Positions 34,541 through 44,289 are shown, counted from the stretch's first letter. The stretch is DNA of 64,000 nt from Actinomycetales bacterium (GCA_002919305.1 PKFB01000066.1:62001-126000); one strand, 5' to 3'. Made by a program: numbers and translations. The notes: a model not told the origin generated them from the letters alone.

Positions 34541-37267
34541 ATGCGAAGAACCCTCATCGGCTTGCTGACGACCACGCTGGTCGCCAGCGCTCTGGCAGTG
34601 GTCGCCCAGACCACCACCGCTCCCTCCCCCGCCCAGGCGGCGGCATCCGAGCCGTACACCTGGCGTAACGTCCGAATCGACGGTGGTGGCTTCGTCCCAG
34701 GCATCATCTTCAACCAGACCGAACCCAACCTGATCTACGCCCGCACCGACATCGGTGGCGCCTACCGCTGGGATGAGCGCACCCAGTCCTGGATACCGCT
34801 GCTGGACTGGGTGGGCTGGGACAGATGGGGTTGGAACGGCGTGGTGAGCATCGCCACCGACTCCGTCGATCCGGACCGGGTGTACGCGGCGGTCGGCATG
34901 TATACCAACGGCTGGGACCCGAACAACGGCGCCATCCTGCGCTCCACCGACCGGGGTGAAACCTGGCAAGCCACTGAGCTCCCCTTCCCCCTCGGCGGCA
35001 ACATGCCCGGACGCGGCATGGGGGAACGGTTAGCGATTGACCCCAACGACAACCGGGTGCTGTACTTCGGCGCCCCCAGCGGTCACGGGCTGTGGCGCAG
35101 CACCGACTACGGCGTGACCTGGTCTCAAGTCACCACCTTCCCCAACCCGGGTGACTACGCCGAGGACCCCAACGACCCCAACGGATATCTCAACGACATC
35201 CAGGGCGTGGTCTGGGTGACCTTCGACCCGGACAGCGGGTCTCCCGGCCGGCGCAGCCAGGTCATCTATGTCGGTGTCGCCGATCTGGGCGAGTCCATCT
35301 ACCGCAGCACCGACGGCGGCGCCACCTGGGAAGTGGTGCCGGGCGCGCCCACCGGGTTCATCCCCCACAAGGGGGTACTCGACCATGAGGGCGATCAGTT
35401 GTACATCGCCACCAGTGACACCGGTGGGCCGTACAACGGTGGCCATGGTGATGTTTGGCGCTTCGACACCAACACCGAGACCTGGACACGGATCAGCCCG
35501 ATTCCCTCTGACAGCCCCGACAATTACTTCGGCTACAGCGGTCTGACCATCGACCGGCAGAATCCCGACACGATCATGGTCGCCACCCAGATCTCCTGGT
35601 GGCCGGACATCATCATCTTCCGCAGCACCGACCGGGGCGAGACGTGGAGCCGCATCTGGGACTGGGCCGGCTACCCCAACCGCACCTTCCGGTACCGGAT
35701 GGACATCTCCGAGGTGCCGTGGCTGACCTTCGGAGGCAATCCACAACCCCCCGAGGTGACTCCCAAGCTGGGGTGGATGACCGAGTCACTGGAGATCGAC
35801 CCCCACAACTCCGACCGGATGATGTACGGCACCGGCGCGACCATTTACGGCACCACGAACCTCACCGAGTGGGACGCCGGGAACCAGATCACCATTCGTC
35901 CGATGGTGCGGGGTCTGGAAGAGACCGCGGTGCTGGATCTGATCAGCCCACCCACAGGTGCTCCGCTGATCAGCGCTCTGGGTGACCTCGGCGGGTTCCG
36001 CCACGACGACCTCAACGCGGTCCCGCCGATGATGTTCACCAATCCGGTGTTCACCAGCACCACCAGCCTGGACTACGCCGAGACCAGCCCGAACATCATG
36101 GTGCGGGCCGGTAACTTCACCGACTCCGACCGTCCCAACGACAGCCACGCCGCCTTCTCCACCGACGGTGGCGCCACCTGGTTCCAAGGCACCGAACCGG
36201 CCGGTATCAACAACGGAGGCACCATCGCCGCCGCCGCGGACGGCAGTCGCTTCGTGTGGGCGTCGCGGGACGTGCCGGTGCACTACACCACGAACTTTGG
36301 AAGCAGCTGGACCCAATCCCGTGGCATCCCCGACAACGCCATCGTGGAGTCGGACCGGGTCAACCCGAACCGGTTCTACGGTTTCGCCGACGGCAGGTTC
36401 TATGTGAGCGTCGACGGTGGTGCGACTTTCAGCGCCACGGTCACGTCCGGGTTGCCCACCAGTGGTGTGAGATTCAAGGCGGTGCCCGGTCGGGAAGGTG
36501 ACATCTGGGTGGCCGGCGAGGGTGGCCTGTGGCGCTCCACCAACGGTGGTGCCAGCTTCACTCGGGTGTCCGGCGTGTCCTCGTCGGTCAACATCGGTTT
36601 CGGAGCGCCGGCGCCGGGACGCTCCTACCCGGCGCTGTACCTGGTCGGTGACGTCGACGGCGTGACTGGGGTGTACCGCTCGGATGACACCGGCGCCACC
36701 TGGGTACGGATCAACGATGACGCCCACCAGTACGGCAACATGGGCGAGGCGATCACCGGTGACCCCCGGGTATACGGCCGGGTCTACCTCGGCACCAACG
36801 GTCGAGGCATCCTCTACGCCGACCCGGTCGGCGGCCCGACCAGCTCTCCGACGGCGTCCTCCTCGGCCTCACCGACCCACTCGGCATCACCGACCGTCTC
36901 CGTCTCCCCCAGCCAAACGGCGAGCGTCACGCCGTCCAGCTCGAGCACCTGCGCCGTCGCCTACCAGATCGCGAACGAGTGGCCGGGCGGATTCCAGGGA
37001 AGCGTCCGTATCACCAATCTCAGCAGTAATTCCATCAACGGTTGGTCGCTGACTTTCAGCTTCCCGGACGGTCAGCAGATCACTCAACTATGGGGCGGTA
37101 CGCCCGCCCAAAGCGGCGCTCAGGTAACCGTCACTAACGCCGACTACAACGGCCACCTGGCGGCAAATGGCGGCAGCGCCGAATTCGGGTTCATCGCTAC
37201 ATGGAGTAGCCGTAATACCCCGCCGACAACATTCCGCCTTAACGGCACTGTCTGCGCCGTCACTTGA
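34541..37267 (+). CDS. Secreted GH74 xyloglucanase with C-terminal CBM2
   Basis: 908 residues. Signal peptide to about residue 33 (LLTTTLVASALAVVAQ; cleavage near AQAAA). The two seven-bladed propellers of GH74 are shown by repeated Asp-box motifs (RSTDRGETW, RSTDYGVTW, RSTDGGATW, STDGGATWF, RSTNGGASF, RSDDTGATW). The catalytic acids sit in ARTDIGGAYRW and SALGDLGGFRHDDL. A Ser/Thr/Pro linker near 770-800 leads to a family 2 cellulose-binding module (CAVAYQIANEWPGGFQ ... FRLNGTVCAV). It cleaves xyloglucan outside the cell. GAGAGG precedes the ATG. A strong terminator follows. Confidence 0.95.
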   Translation: MRRTLIGLLTTTLVASALAVVAQTTTAPSPAQAAASEPYTWRNVRIDGGGFVPGIIFNQTEPNLIYARTDIGGAYRWDERTQSWIPLLDWVGWDRWGWNGVVSIATDSVDPDRVYAAVGMYTNGWDPNNGAILRSTDRGETWQATELPFPLGGNMPGRGMGERLAIDPNDNRVLYFGAPSGHGLWRSTDYGVTWSQVTTFPNPGDYAEDPNDPNGYLNDIQGVVWVTFDPDSGSPGRRSQVIYVGVADLGESIYRSTDGGATWEVVPGAPTGFIPHKGVLDHEGDQLYIATSDTGGPYNGGHGDVWRFDTNTETWTRISPIPSDSPDNYFGYSGLTIDRQNPDTIMVATQISWWPDIIIFRSTDRGETWSRIWDWAGYPNRTFRYRMDISEVPWLTFGGNPQPPEVTPKLGWMTESLEIDPHNSDRMMYGTGATIYGTTNLTEWDAGNQITIRPMVRGLEETAVLDLISPPTGAPLISALGDLGGFRHDDLNAVPPMMFTNPVFTSTTSLDYAETSPNIMVRAGNFTDSDRPNDSHAAFSTDGGATWFQGTEPAGINNGGTIAAAADGSRFVWASRDVPVHYTTNFGSSWTQSRGIPDNAIVESDRVNPNRFYGFADGRFYVSVDGGATFSATVTSGLPTSGVRFKAVPGREGDIWVAGEGGLWRSTNGGASFTRVSGVSSSVNIGFGAPAPGRSYPALYLVGDVDGVTGVYRSDDTGATWVRINDDAHQYGNMGEAITGDPRVYGRVYLGTNGRGILYADPVGGPTSSPTASSSASPTHSASPTVSVSPSQTASVTPSSSSTCAVAYQIANEWPGGFQGSVRITNLSSNSINGWSLTFSFPDGQQITQLWGGTPAQSGAQVTVTNADYNGHLAANGGSAEFGFIATWSSRNTPPTTFRLNGTVCAVT

Positions 37268-37285
37268 CCGGTACGGCCCTCCTGG

Positions 37286-37333
37286 GAGGGGTACGCGGGA
37301 TGTGAGGGTTTCCTCCATCTCCGCGTACCCCTC
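37286..37333 (+). terminator. Terminator after GH74 gene
   Basis: GAGGGGTACGCGG and CCGCGTACCCCTC pair perfectly over 13 bases around a 22-base loop, then GTTCTGT. The stem is made of the GGTACGC motif common in this window. Confidence 0.8.
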
Positions 37334-37478
37334 GTTCTGTCTGTGCCCGTCCGTGTCCGACTGTCAAGTGAGGGTAAGCCAGACATATCCGATTCTCTGG
37401 AAATGGCGGTAAAGCCCGAGTTAGCACCTTAGAGTGCTGTCTGGACAGGGGGCAAAACCGCCTATTCCAGGAGGAAAC

Positions 37479-38408
37479 ATGAATACGGGTACCCTACTGC
37501 GATGGCTCGGCGCGGGCGTGGGCGCCACAGCGGCCACGATCGCGTTCACATCGCCGCCAGCCCAGGCCGACGATGTGTACTTCGCCGAGGCAGTGCAGGT
37601 CGGGGACGAATTCCTCGCCGGGGATTGGCTGTCATACAACGAGAGCAGCACCTGCTTCGGTGAACTTGTCCGCCACGACGAGATCGCCATTGCTGAAGGC
37701 GGCTGTGTCCTCGATGGCAACGGCGCCGCGAATCACACGAACGGCAATAGCGATAACGGAAATAGCGACGACAGCGATAAGGGCGACAGCGATAAGGACA
37801 AGGGCAAGGGCAAGCACAAGGGCAAGAACAGCCACAAGGACGACGACAAGGGCCACGACGACAAGGGCAAGAGCAAGGGTAAGAACAACAACGGCCACGA
37901 CGACAGCGACGACAGCAACAAGAACAACAGCAAGAGCGACGACTCAAACAAGGACGACAGCAAGAGCGACGACAGCAAGAGCGACGACAGCAAGAGCAAC
38001 AGCGACAGCAGCGACGACTCCAGCAAGAACAACAGCGACAGCAGCGACGACAGCAACAAGAACAACAGCGACGACTCAAACAAGAACGACGACCACGGCT
38101 CCGACAGCGCCCACGCCAACCACAACGGCCGTGGCGACAATGGCCACGACGACAAGTGTGGTAAGGACAAGGGCAAGAACAGCCACAAGGACGACGACAA
38201 GGACCACGACGACAGCGACGACAGCAACAAGGACGACAAAAACACCGACGACAGCAAGGACGACGACAACGGTCGCGACGACAGCAACAACAACGTTGTG
38301 ACCACCACCAACACCACCGCCGACGCCGCCACCACCGCCAACGCTCTGGGGGTTGTGAACAACCTGCTCTCGTCTGTGCTTCCTTTGCTGCTCAACCTCG
38401 CCGTCTGA
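37479..38408 (+). CDS. Secreted low-complexity Asp/Ser/Lys/Asn-rich protein
   Basis: 309 residues from ATG 37479, with AGGAGG immediately upstream. Signal peptide to about residue 31 (WLGAGVGATAATIAFTSPPAQA). A short ordered part (residues about 32-85) has two cysteines (STCFGEL, GGCVLD). Residues about 95-285 consist almost only of D, S, K, N, H and G in irregular DDSNK/DDSKS/DKGKGK units. A Thr/Ala linker then leads to a hydrophobic tail, LGVVNNLLSSVLPLLLNLAV. No family is recognised. The charged repeat suggests a hydrated or cation-binding surface polymer with a membrane- or self-associating tail. It lies between two secreted glycosidases. Confidence 0.85.
   Translation: MNTGTLLRWLGAGVGATAATIAFTSPPAQADDVYFAEAVQVGDEFLAGDWLSYNESSTCFGELVRHDEIAIAEGGCVLDGNGAANHTNGNSDNGNSDDSDKGDSDKDKGKGKHKGKNSHKDDDKGHDDKGKSKGKNNNGHDDSDDSNKNNSKSDDSNKDDSKSDDSKSDDSKSNSDSSDDSSKNNSDSSDDSNKNNSDDSNKNDDHGSDSAHANHNGRGDNGHDDKCGKDKGKNSHKDDDKDHDDSDDSNKDDKNTDDSKDDDNGRDDSNNNVVTTTNTTADAATTANALGVVNNLLSSVLPLLLNLAV
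37735..38290 (+). repeat. Low-complexity coding repeat tract
   Basis: Irregular tandem codons GAC, AGC, AAC and AAG encode the D/S/N/K region. It is an in-frame trinucleotide-biased repeat, prone to slippage and misassembly; copy number may vary between strains. Confidence 0.75.
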
Positions 38409-38464
38409 GATAGAGGAGTCCTGGATAGAGAAACCCGGTCCACCAGTCACGACGCCCGTCAGTC

Positions 38465-38503
38465 AGGCCGGTACCTGAAGGCATTCGCTTCCGGTACCGG
38501 CCT
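38465..38503 (+). terminator. Terminator after repeat-protein gene
   Basis: AGGCCGGTACC and GGTACCGGCCT form a perfect 11-base stem with a 17-base loop, followed by GTTCTTGTTG. Confidence 0.8.
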
Positions 38504-38549
38504 GTTCTTGTTGGGACTACGGCTGATCGCCTGGTCCTCACATACAGAG

Positions 38550-38586
38550 GCGCCGGCCTGGTCGATGAAGACGACCAGGCCGGCGC
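38550..38586. terminator. Second hairpin, bidirectional, between convergent genes
   Basis: GCGCCGGCCTGGTCG and CGACCAGGCCGGCGC pair perfectly over 15 bases with a seven-base loop; it serves the convergent GH3 gene as well. Confidence 0.8.
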
Positions 38587-38641
38587 GCGCTATCCCCGGC
38601 GGGGTGCCAAGTCACGTCACCAGGTGCCGGAATGAAGCCGC

Positions 38642-40942
38642 TTATGTATTAACTCGACACTCCACCCCGTTGAGGCTGGCGCTCCTTGGTGGACTGTTGG
38701 TTCCGGAGAAGGAGCCGAGGAACCCGAACGAGGTACTCGATCCGGCTGGTATCGAGGCGTTGTGGTCGGCGTTTCTGGCCACCACTTGAGAACCGGTCTG
38801 GGTGACGACGGCGTTCCAGGCGTTGGTGACGCGCTGGTTCCCGGGGAAGGTAAAGCGCAGCTCCCAGCCGTTCACCGCCGCTCCGGTGACCCCGATGCTG
38901 ACGTCGGCCACGAAACCGTCGTTCCACTGGCTGTTCACCCGGTAGTTCACGGTGCAGCTGAACGGTCCGCCGGTCGGGCCAGTCGACGGGGTGTTCGACT
39001 CGGAAGGCGTGACCGAGGCCGTTGGGCTGGCCGTGGTCGGCCCGGGGGACGGTTCATCGTCGGAGTAGCTCAGGCCGAAGCCGTATTCGAACAGCGGGGT
39101 CTGGCCGTCTCCGCGGTTGATCGGCTGCTGGCTGAACGACCGCATCCAGGTCATCGGGAGTCGACCGGTGGGGTTGTAGTCCCCGAACAGGACGTCGGCC
39201 ACACCCTGCCCCTCGGTTCCCGGCAGCCAGGCCGCCAGCAACGCATCCCATGAGTTGATCTGGGAGGCAATGTCCAGTGGCCGTCCCGACACCAGTACCA
39301 CCACCAGGGGTACGCCGCTGGCCTGCAACCGAGACAGGGTCGCCAGGTCGGTGGAGTCCAGGCTGAGTGAGTTAGGACGGTCACCGGCTCCCTCGGCGTA
39401 CGGGGTCTCCCCCACCACCGCTATGGCGACGTCGTACGAAGAGTCGATGCCGTACCCATCCCGGTTATAGGTAACGGTGCTGGCCGAGCCCACCGTGGCG
39501 CGGATGCCTTCCAGGATCGTGGTGCCTGGGGTGATGTCCCCGCTGCTGCCTTGCCAGGAGATGGTCCAGCCACCGCTCTGGTTTCCGATGTCATCGGCGT
39601 TCTTCCCCGCCACGAAGATCCGGCCGATGTTCTTCGGTAGCGGCAGCAGGTCGCCGTCGTTCTTCAGCAGCACCTGGGACTGACGGACCGCCTGCCGGGC
39701 CAGCGCCCGGTGCTCCGCACTGCCCACAGTGGACGTGTAGGTCCGGTCTGTGAAGGGCCGCTCGAACAGGCCTAGTTCGAATTTCTTGGTCAGGATGCGG
39801 CTGACCGCGTCATTGATCCGTTCCTGGGAGACCCGGCCAGCCTGGACCTCGGCGCGCAGCAAGCTGATGAACTGCCGGTAGTCGTAGGGCACCATGACCA
39901 TGTCGATCCCGGCGTTGATCGCCTGGGCGACCTCGGCGCCGGTGAAGCCGGGCTGGCCGTCAATCTGATCAATGCCGCCCCAGTCGGAGACCACGAAGCC
40001 GGTGAAGCCCAACTCGCCCTTGAGCACGTCGGTGATCAGGTACCGGTGGCCGTGGACCTTCTGCCCGTTCCAGCTGCTGAAGCTGATCATGATCGAGCCG
40101 ACGCCGCGCTCGACCGCCGCGCGGAAGGGGGGCAGGTGGATCGCCCGCAGTTCAGCCTCGCTGATGCGGGTGTCGCCTTGGTCGACGCCGCCGGTGGTGC
40201 CGCCGTCACCGATGTAGTGCTTGGCGGTGGCCAGGATAGAGGTCGGGCTTCCCCCGAGGACCGGCCCTTGGAAGCCGGTCACGATGGTCGTCATCGCTGT
40301 GGGGATCTCAGGGTCCTCCCCGAACGACTCGTAGGTGCGGCCCCACCGGTCATCACGAGCCACGCACAGACACGGCGCGAAGGTCCAGTCCACACCGGTC
40401 CCGGCCACCTCCTCGGCCGTGGCGGCGCCGATCCGACGGACCAGCTCAGGGTCCCGGGTGGCGCCCAGGCCGATGTTGTGCGGGAAAATCGTCGCGCCCC
40501 ACACGTTGTTGTGCCCGTGCACGGCGTCGACACCGTAGATGATCGGGATGCCTAACGGGGTGGACAGCGCGATGCGCTGGTAGTTGTCGTACATGTCTGC
40601 CCAGCCCGTGGCGGTGTTATTCGGGGGCGCCGATCCGCCTCCAGAGAGGATCGAACCGAGCCGGTAGGTCGCTATATCGGATTCAGACTGCAGGGCGCTG
40701 CGCTCGACCTGCGTCATCTGCCCGATCTTTTCGTCGAGCGTCATGCGGGACAGCAGGTCAGCCACACGGGTGGCTACAGGTAGGGATGGGTCCTGATAGG
40801 GCAGGCCCTGAGCCGTCGCTGTCCCTGAACGTGGTACGGCGGTCAGCGGGATCAGGATGAGGGCCGCGGCGAGCCACGCGACTATCGCCCTGGGTGTGGA
40901 TAAGAGACGAAGTGGACGTGTCAAGCCGGATGGATTGGGCAT
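38642..40942 (-). CDS. Secreted GH3 beta-glucosidase with C-terminal CBM2
   Basis: 766 residues from ATG 40942 with AAGGAG eight bases upstream. Signal peptide or anchor (VAWLAAALILIPLTAVP). The GH3 N-domain includes EKIGQMTQVERSAL, GVDAVHGHNNV, ATAKHYIGDGGT and the nucleophile Asp320 in GFVVSDWGG. The C-domain is present (IFVAGKNADDIGNQSGGWTISWQG). A Pro/Thr/Ser linker joins a CBM2 (residues about 664-766, FSCTVNYRVNSQW ... LNGVECRVN). Extracellular and cellulose-targeted, it probably releases glucose from beta-glucan oligomers, complementing the GH74 enzyme. Confidence 0.94.
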   Translation of the reverse strand: MPNPSGLTRPLRLLSTPRAIVAWLAAALILIPLTAVPRSGTATAQGLPYQDPSLPVATRVADLLSRMTLDEKIGQMTQVERSALQSESDIATYRLGSILSGGGSAPPNNTATGWADMYDNYQRIALSTPLGIPIIYGVDAVHGHNNVWGATIFPHNIGLGATRDPELVRRIGAATAEEVAGTGVDWTFAPCLCVARDDRWGRTYESFGEDPEIPTAMTTIVTGFQGPVLGGSPTSILATAKHYIGDGGTTGGVDQGDTRISEAELRAIHLPPFRAAVERGVGSIMISFSSWNGQKVHGHRYLITDVLKGELGFTGFVVSDWGGIDQIDGQPGFTGAEVAQAINAGIDMVMVPYDYRQFISLLRAEVQAGRVSQERINDAVSRILTKKFELGLFERPFTDRTYTSTVGSAEHRALARQAVRQSQVLLKNDGDLLPLPKNIGRIFVAGKNADDIGNQSGGWTISWQGSSGDITPGTTILEGIRATVGSASTVTYNRDGYGIDSSYDVAIAVVGETPYAEGAGDRPNSLSLDSTDLATLSRLQASGVPLVVVLVSGRPLDIASQINSWDALLAAWLPGTEGQGVADVLFGDYNPTGRLPMTWMRSFSQQPINRGDGQTPLFEYGFGLSYSDDEPSPGPTTASPTASVTPSESNTPSTGPTGGPFSCTVNYRVNSQWNDGFVADVSIGVTGAAVNGWELRFTFPGNQRVTNAWNAVVTQTGSQVVARNADHNASIPAGSSTSFGFLGSFSGTNSPPRSASLNGVECRVNT

Positions 40943-41119
40943 CCGGATGTCTCCTTCAAGGTGGCAGGACAGGTTGGGACGTAATGCCCTGGCCGCCCAC
41001 CTTCCCGGACACCAAAGGTGAAAGTAGACGATTAATGGCGAGCCGGTCAAGGGTAGTGGTGGATCTTGACTCTCACCCGACAAGACCCTCGACCTCGCGG
41101 CCTGTCACGACATTAGAGT

Positions 41120-41884
41120 TTAGAGAGCGTCAGTCGAATCGCGGATATCCGTCCGATAGGAACGAATTACCCGATAGATAAAACTCGGGTTTCCTACGAC
41201 GTAGCGGGTGAACAGCCGCCGCGGCTCCTGAGCCAACCGGTAGGCCCATTCCATACCGAATCGGTAAATCCATGGGGGACACGGGCGGCGAATTCCCGCG
41301 GTCCAATCGAACCAACCCCCACAAGTCAGTACCACCGGCGGTGTCAATCGCTCCCGATGGGCGTACGCCCATAACTCCTGCCGCGGGTTTCCCATACCGA
41401 CCATCAACACCTGTGCCCCGCTGGTGTTGATGTCGGCGATCACATCAGCCTCGTCACTGTCGGTGAAATACCCGTCCCGGGTCCCCACCACCTGTAAGCC
41501 GTACTCGCGACGTAACCGTTCGGCCGCCCGCTCCGCCACGCCCGGTCGCCCACCAAGCAGGTAAACCCGCAGGTCAGCGGCGACCCACGCACGGCACATG
41601 GGGGCGGTGATATGGGTCAGGGGGACCCGCCCGCGCGGCCGGTGTCCCAAAGCCCGTGCCGCCCAGACCACCGACTGGCCGTCTGGGAAGTTCAGGTCAC
41701 TGGCGGTAACCACCGCAGCGAATTCAGGATTCTTGGCGCACATATTCACCACGTGCGCGTTAATCCCGATGACCAAAGCACGCCGACCGGTGGACGCCCA
41801 CTGAGTGGTGAGCGTGACAAACTCATCGACGTCACATAGGTCAACCGGGACCCCACCCACCAGAACCCGCCGCGGACGCGACAC
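41120..41884 (-). CDS. WecB/TagA/CpsF-family glycosyltransferase (GT26)
   Basis: 254 residues from GTG 41884 with AGGAGG five bases upstream. Signature regions: VIGINAHVVNMCAKNPEFAAVV, LNFPDGQSVVWAARALGH, VYLLGGRPGVAERAA and VLMVGMGNPRQELWAY. The family transfers N-acetylmannosamine or related sugars onto lipid-linked precursors early in glycan assembly. It belongs to the exopolysaccharide locus, although a plus-strand kinase-like gene separates it from the main operon. Confidence 0.9.
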   Translation of the reverse strand: MSRPRRVLVGGVPVDLCDVDEFVTLTTQWASTGRRALVIGINAHVVNMCAKNPEFAAVVTASDLNFPDGQSVVWAARALGHRPRGRVPLTHITAPMCRAWVAADLRVYLLGGRPGVAERAAERLRREYGLQVVGTRDGYFTDSDEADVIADINTSGAQVLMVGMGNPRQELWAYAHRERLTPPVVLTCGGWFDWTAGIRRPCPPWIYRFGMEWAYRLAQEPRRLFTRYVVGNPSFIYRVIRSYRTDIRDSTDAL

Positions 41885-42070
41885 GCCAGCCTCCTGACAC
41901 GCGAGTACTCGGAGAATGCAAAGGTGACAAACTTCAAGCCCAGTCAGCCGAGCATCGATGGAAACACCGACCCACGTCACCGAACAGATGGGCTTGGATG
42001 GGTAACCAGAGCGGTGTTTCCCGACGATAGGGTGAAGTTATCAGTCACGGCAAGGTCGACCGGAAATACG

Positions 42071-43282
42071 GTGAGCGATCCTGCCGGATCAGCGGCGTAT
42101 GTCACCCAAAACGCTCAGCCACAGTGGCGTACGGTAGGGCGTTTCACCGTTGTCCCGTCGGTGGCCCGGGCTCGCTTCCTGTTACCAACCGTCTCGCGCC
42201 AGGTCACGGCCGCCTCGTTACTGGCGTACAACGCGTTACGCCCGTCACGGGTCCGTGCCGCACGTCGCATGCTCGGGACCGCCGCTCGACTCGGCCTGGT
42301 GGGCCTGTCCCGGATGCCGGTGCTCACCGTCGAGGTGCCCTCTGATGTGGACAGTCGCGAACTGTGGTTAGCCGACCATCTCGCTGACGTCCTCGGCTAC
42401 GACCAGCTGTATCCGGCGATCGGCATCCGTCCCCCTGACCCCAACCACAAACCCACCCTGCAGTTATTCGACGCTCAGGCGCGTCCCCGTGGCTATGCCA
42501 AGCTCGGCTGGAATCCCGCGACGCGGCGGCTGGTTCAGGCCGAGGCCGCCGCTCTGCGTTCCCTTCCCCGTCCGCAGGGCCAGACCGACTACCCGCTGGC
42601 GCCCAGGCTGCTCACCGTGGAGGAGTGGGCCGGGCAGGTGGTGGCTGTGATCGAGCCGCTGCCGTCCAGTGTCCGCCGGCTCCCCGACCCCACCCGCCCA
42701 CACCTGGCGGCGATGTGTGCCGTCGCCCGACGGGGTGGCCCGCCCGCCGAACCACGCCCGTTAGGCGGGAGTGATTTCATCCGCCGCTTAGCGCGACGGG
42801 CCGAGGAGGCCACCGCCGGGCCGGATAGCGAGGCCGGGCAGCTGGTCCGCCGCGCGGTGACGGCCCTGGAGCGCCGCGACGCGGAGGTGACGTTGGAGTT
42901 CGGTGACTGGCATGGCGACTGGGTGCCCTGGAACCTCGGCCTGTATCTGGATGACGACGGTGTTGATCGGCTCGTCGCCTGGGACTGGGAGCACACCGGT
43001 TCTGATGTACCGCTCGGGTTCGACCTAGCGCACCAGGCGTTCCAGTCCGCGTTGACGCTCGCGGGAGCGCCGGCGGAGACCGCCACCTTGGCGGCCGAGG
43101 CGGCCCTAGAGCGGTACGGTCCACAGCTGGGGTTGGACGCGATCCGGCAACGGACGGTCCTGGACGCTTACCTGATCGAGCTGTGGTTGCGGACCTGGAC
43201 TCTCGCCTGCGGTGACGCCGGCTGGAACCCGGCGCTGCATCCAGCCCTGCCCCGACTGCTCGCCACCCGCCTTCCCGCATGA
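42071..43282 (+). CDS. Phosphotransferase of the aminoglycoside-phosphotransferase fold
   Basis: About 403 residues from GTG 42071. The frame extends to ATG 41924, but that would leave only 39 bases between divergent starts. The kinase-like core has LEFGDWHGDWVPWNLGLY (catalytic loop HGDxxPWN) and LVAWDWEHTGSDVPLGFDLAHQ (metal-binding loop). Placed inside an exopolysaccharide cluster, it is more likely to phosphorylate a sugar or lipid than an antibiotic. It is oriented opposite to the operon. Function unknown beyond fold. Confidence 0.75.
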   Translation: MSDPAGSAAYVTQNAQPQWRTVGRFTVVPSVARARFLLPTVSRQVTAASLLAYNALRPSRVRAARRMLGTAARLGLVGLSRMPVLTVEVPSDVDSRELWLADHLADVLGYDQLYPAIGIRPPDPNHKPTLQLFDAQARPRGYAKLGWNPATRRLVQAEAAALRSLPRPQGQTDYPLAPRLLTVEEWAGQVVAVIEPLPSSVRRLPDPTRPHLAAMCAVARRGGPPAEPRPLGGSDFIRRLARRAEEATAGPDSEAGQLVRRAVTALERRDAEVTLEFGDWHGDWVPWNLGLYLDDDGVDRLVAWDWEHTGSDVPLGFDLAHQAFQSALTLAGAPAETATLAAEAALERYGPQLGLDAIRQRTVLDAYLIELWLRTWTLACGDAGWNPALHPALPRLLATRLPA

Positions 43283-43353
43283 TCGACCGGCCTGCCAGCG
43301 GCCGGCCCGGTCAAGGAGGGCGGGCACCGTGACGCGCGCCGGGGCGTCAACCG

Positions 43354-44238
43354 TCACCAGGGCAGATTCAGCCCGAGCCGCTCAGCGAGAGCCGCGTTGT
43401 ACGGCCGGTAGTACTCGGTCAGCTCCTCCCGCAGTTCAGGGGCCAACGGTGCCGACCGCCGGTCGTTATAGACCCGGTAGTTGGCCAGTCGGTAGGGCGG
43501 CAGGCCGAGGAATTCCAGAACTCGGGCGTAGGTGCCGGCCGGGTCGGCGTAGAACTCTTCACTGATCAGGAAGAGGAATTGATCGCGGTCGAACAGTTTC
43601 AGCCAGGGTTCCAGATGCTCCAGGTAACGGCCCCGGGCGCGGTAGGTGTACCAGTCGTAGGGCTCACTGAAGTAGTTCGGGTCGGCGAGCATGCGTTCCC
43701 GCTCCCCCGCGGTCCGTTCCGGTTCACGGGCCAACGCCTCGGCGAAGTCCAAAGGCTCGCGTCCCTCGGTACGCCGTTCCTTCCAGTGGGAGTACGCCCG
43801 CTCCACTGGGTTCCGCAGCAGCACGATCAGCTTTACGTTGGGGATGAGGGCATGCACCCGCTCCGGAACCAGGGGGTGGAACATGTACAGCGGGCTGGCC
43901 TCCCCGGCCCGGACCGGTCCACCATGTCGGCGTTCTAAGGCGGCGCGCTGCCGCACGGTGGGAAAGTGGGAACGGTACCAGGCCTCACCGCGCCACCAGT
44001 TCTCCTCGAAATAGTGCGGCGACTTGGTGTTCCAGGCGGGGAAGAGGCGGGGCACCAGGGGATGCTGGATCAGGTAGTTCCACAGCGAGGTGGTGCCGCC
44101 CCGCTTGGTTCCGATAATCAAGAAGTCCGGCAACGGTCGACGGTCGCTTGTCCGCTCCCCGTACCGCACCAGGACTCGTTTGATGCCCTCCCGTAACCCG
44201 TCGGGGGCCATCTCCTTGACCCGATCCCGAATCGTCAT
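43354..44238 (-). CDS. Sulfotransferase
   Basis: 294 residues from ATG 44238 (an in-frame start at 44274 is possible). PAPS-binding 5' loop FLIIGTKRGGTTSLWNYL and 3' phosphate site LIVLLRNPVERAYSHWKER are both present, so it should use 3'-phosphoadenylyl sulfate. It is the last gene of the exopolysaccharide operon, 52 bases after the flippase. Sulfation of the polysaccharide or its lipid precursor is the natural inference. Confidence 0.9.
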   Translation of the reverse strand: MTIRDRVKEMAPDGLREGIKRVLVRYGERTSDRRPLPDFLIIGTKRGGTTSLWNYLIQHPLVPRLFPAWNTKSPHYFEENWWRGEAWYRSHFPTVRQRAALERRHGGPVRAGEASPLYMFHPLVPERVHALIPNVKLIVLLRNPVERAYSHWKERRTEGREPLDFAEALAREPERTAGERERMLADPNYFSEPYDWYTYRARGRYLEHLEPWLKLFDRDQFLFLISEEFYADPAGTYARVLEFLGLPPYRLANYRVYNDRRSAPLAPELREELTEYYRPYNAALAERLGLNLPW

Positions 44239-44289
44239 CCACCTCACCACCTGTTCCCATCGGTCGTATCCCACCGGTCATCGGCCGGC

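Noticed and set aside
37735..38290. Repeat tract as a possible CRISPR array
   Set aside because: Units are irregular trinucleotide runs in a coding frame with no constant repeat and unique spacers, and no cas genes are present.
37733..38443. Long minus-strand open frame rich in Leu and Ser
   Set aside because: It is the mirror of the D/S/K/N repeat tract; codons complementary to GAC, AGC and AAG read as Val/Leu/Ser-type residues, with no start site or family features.
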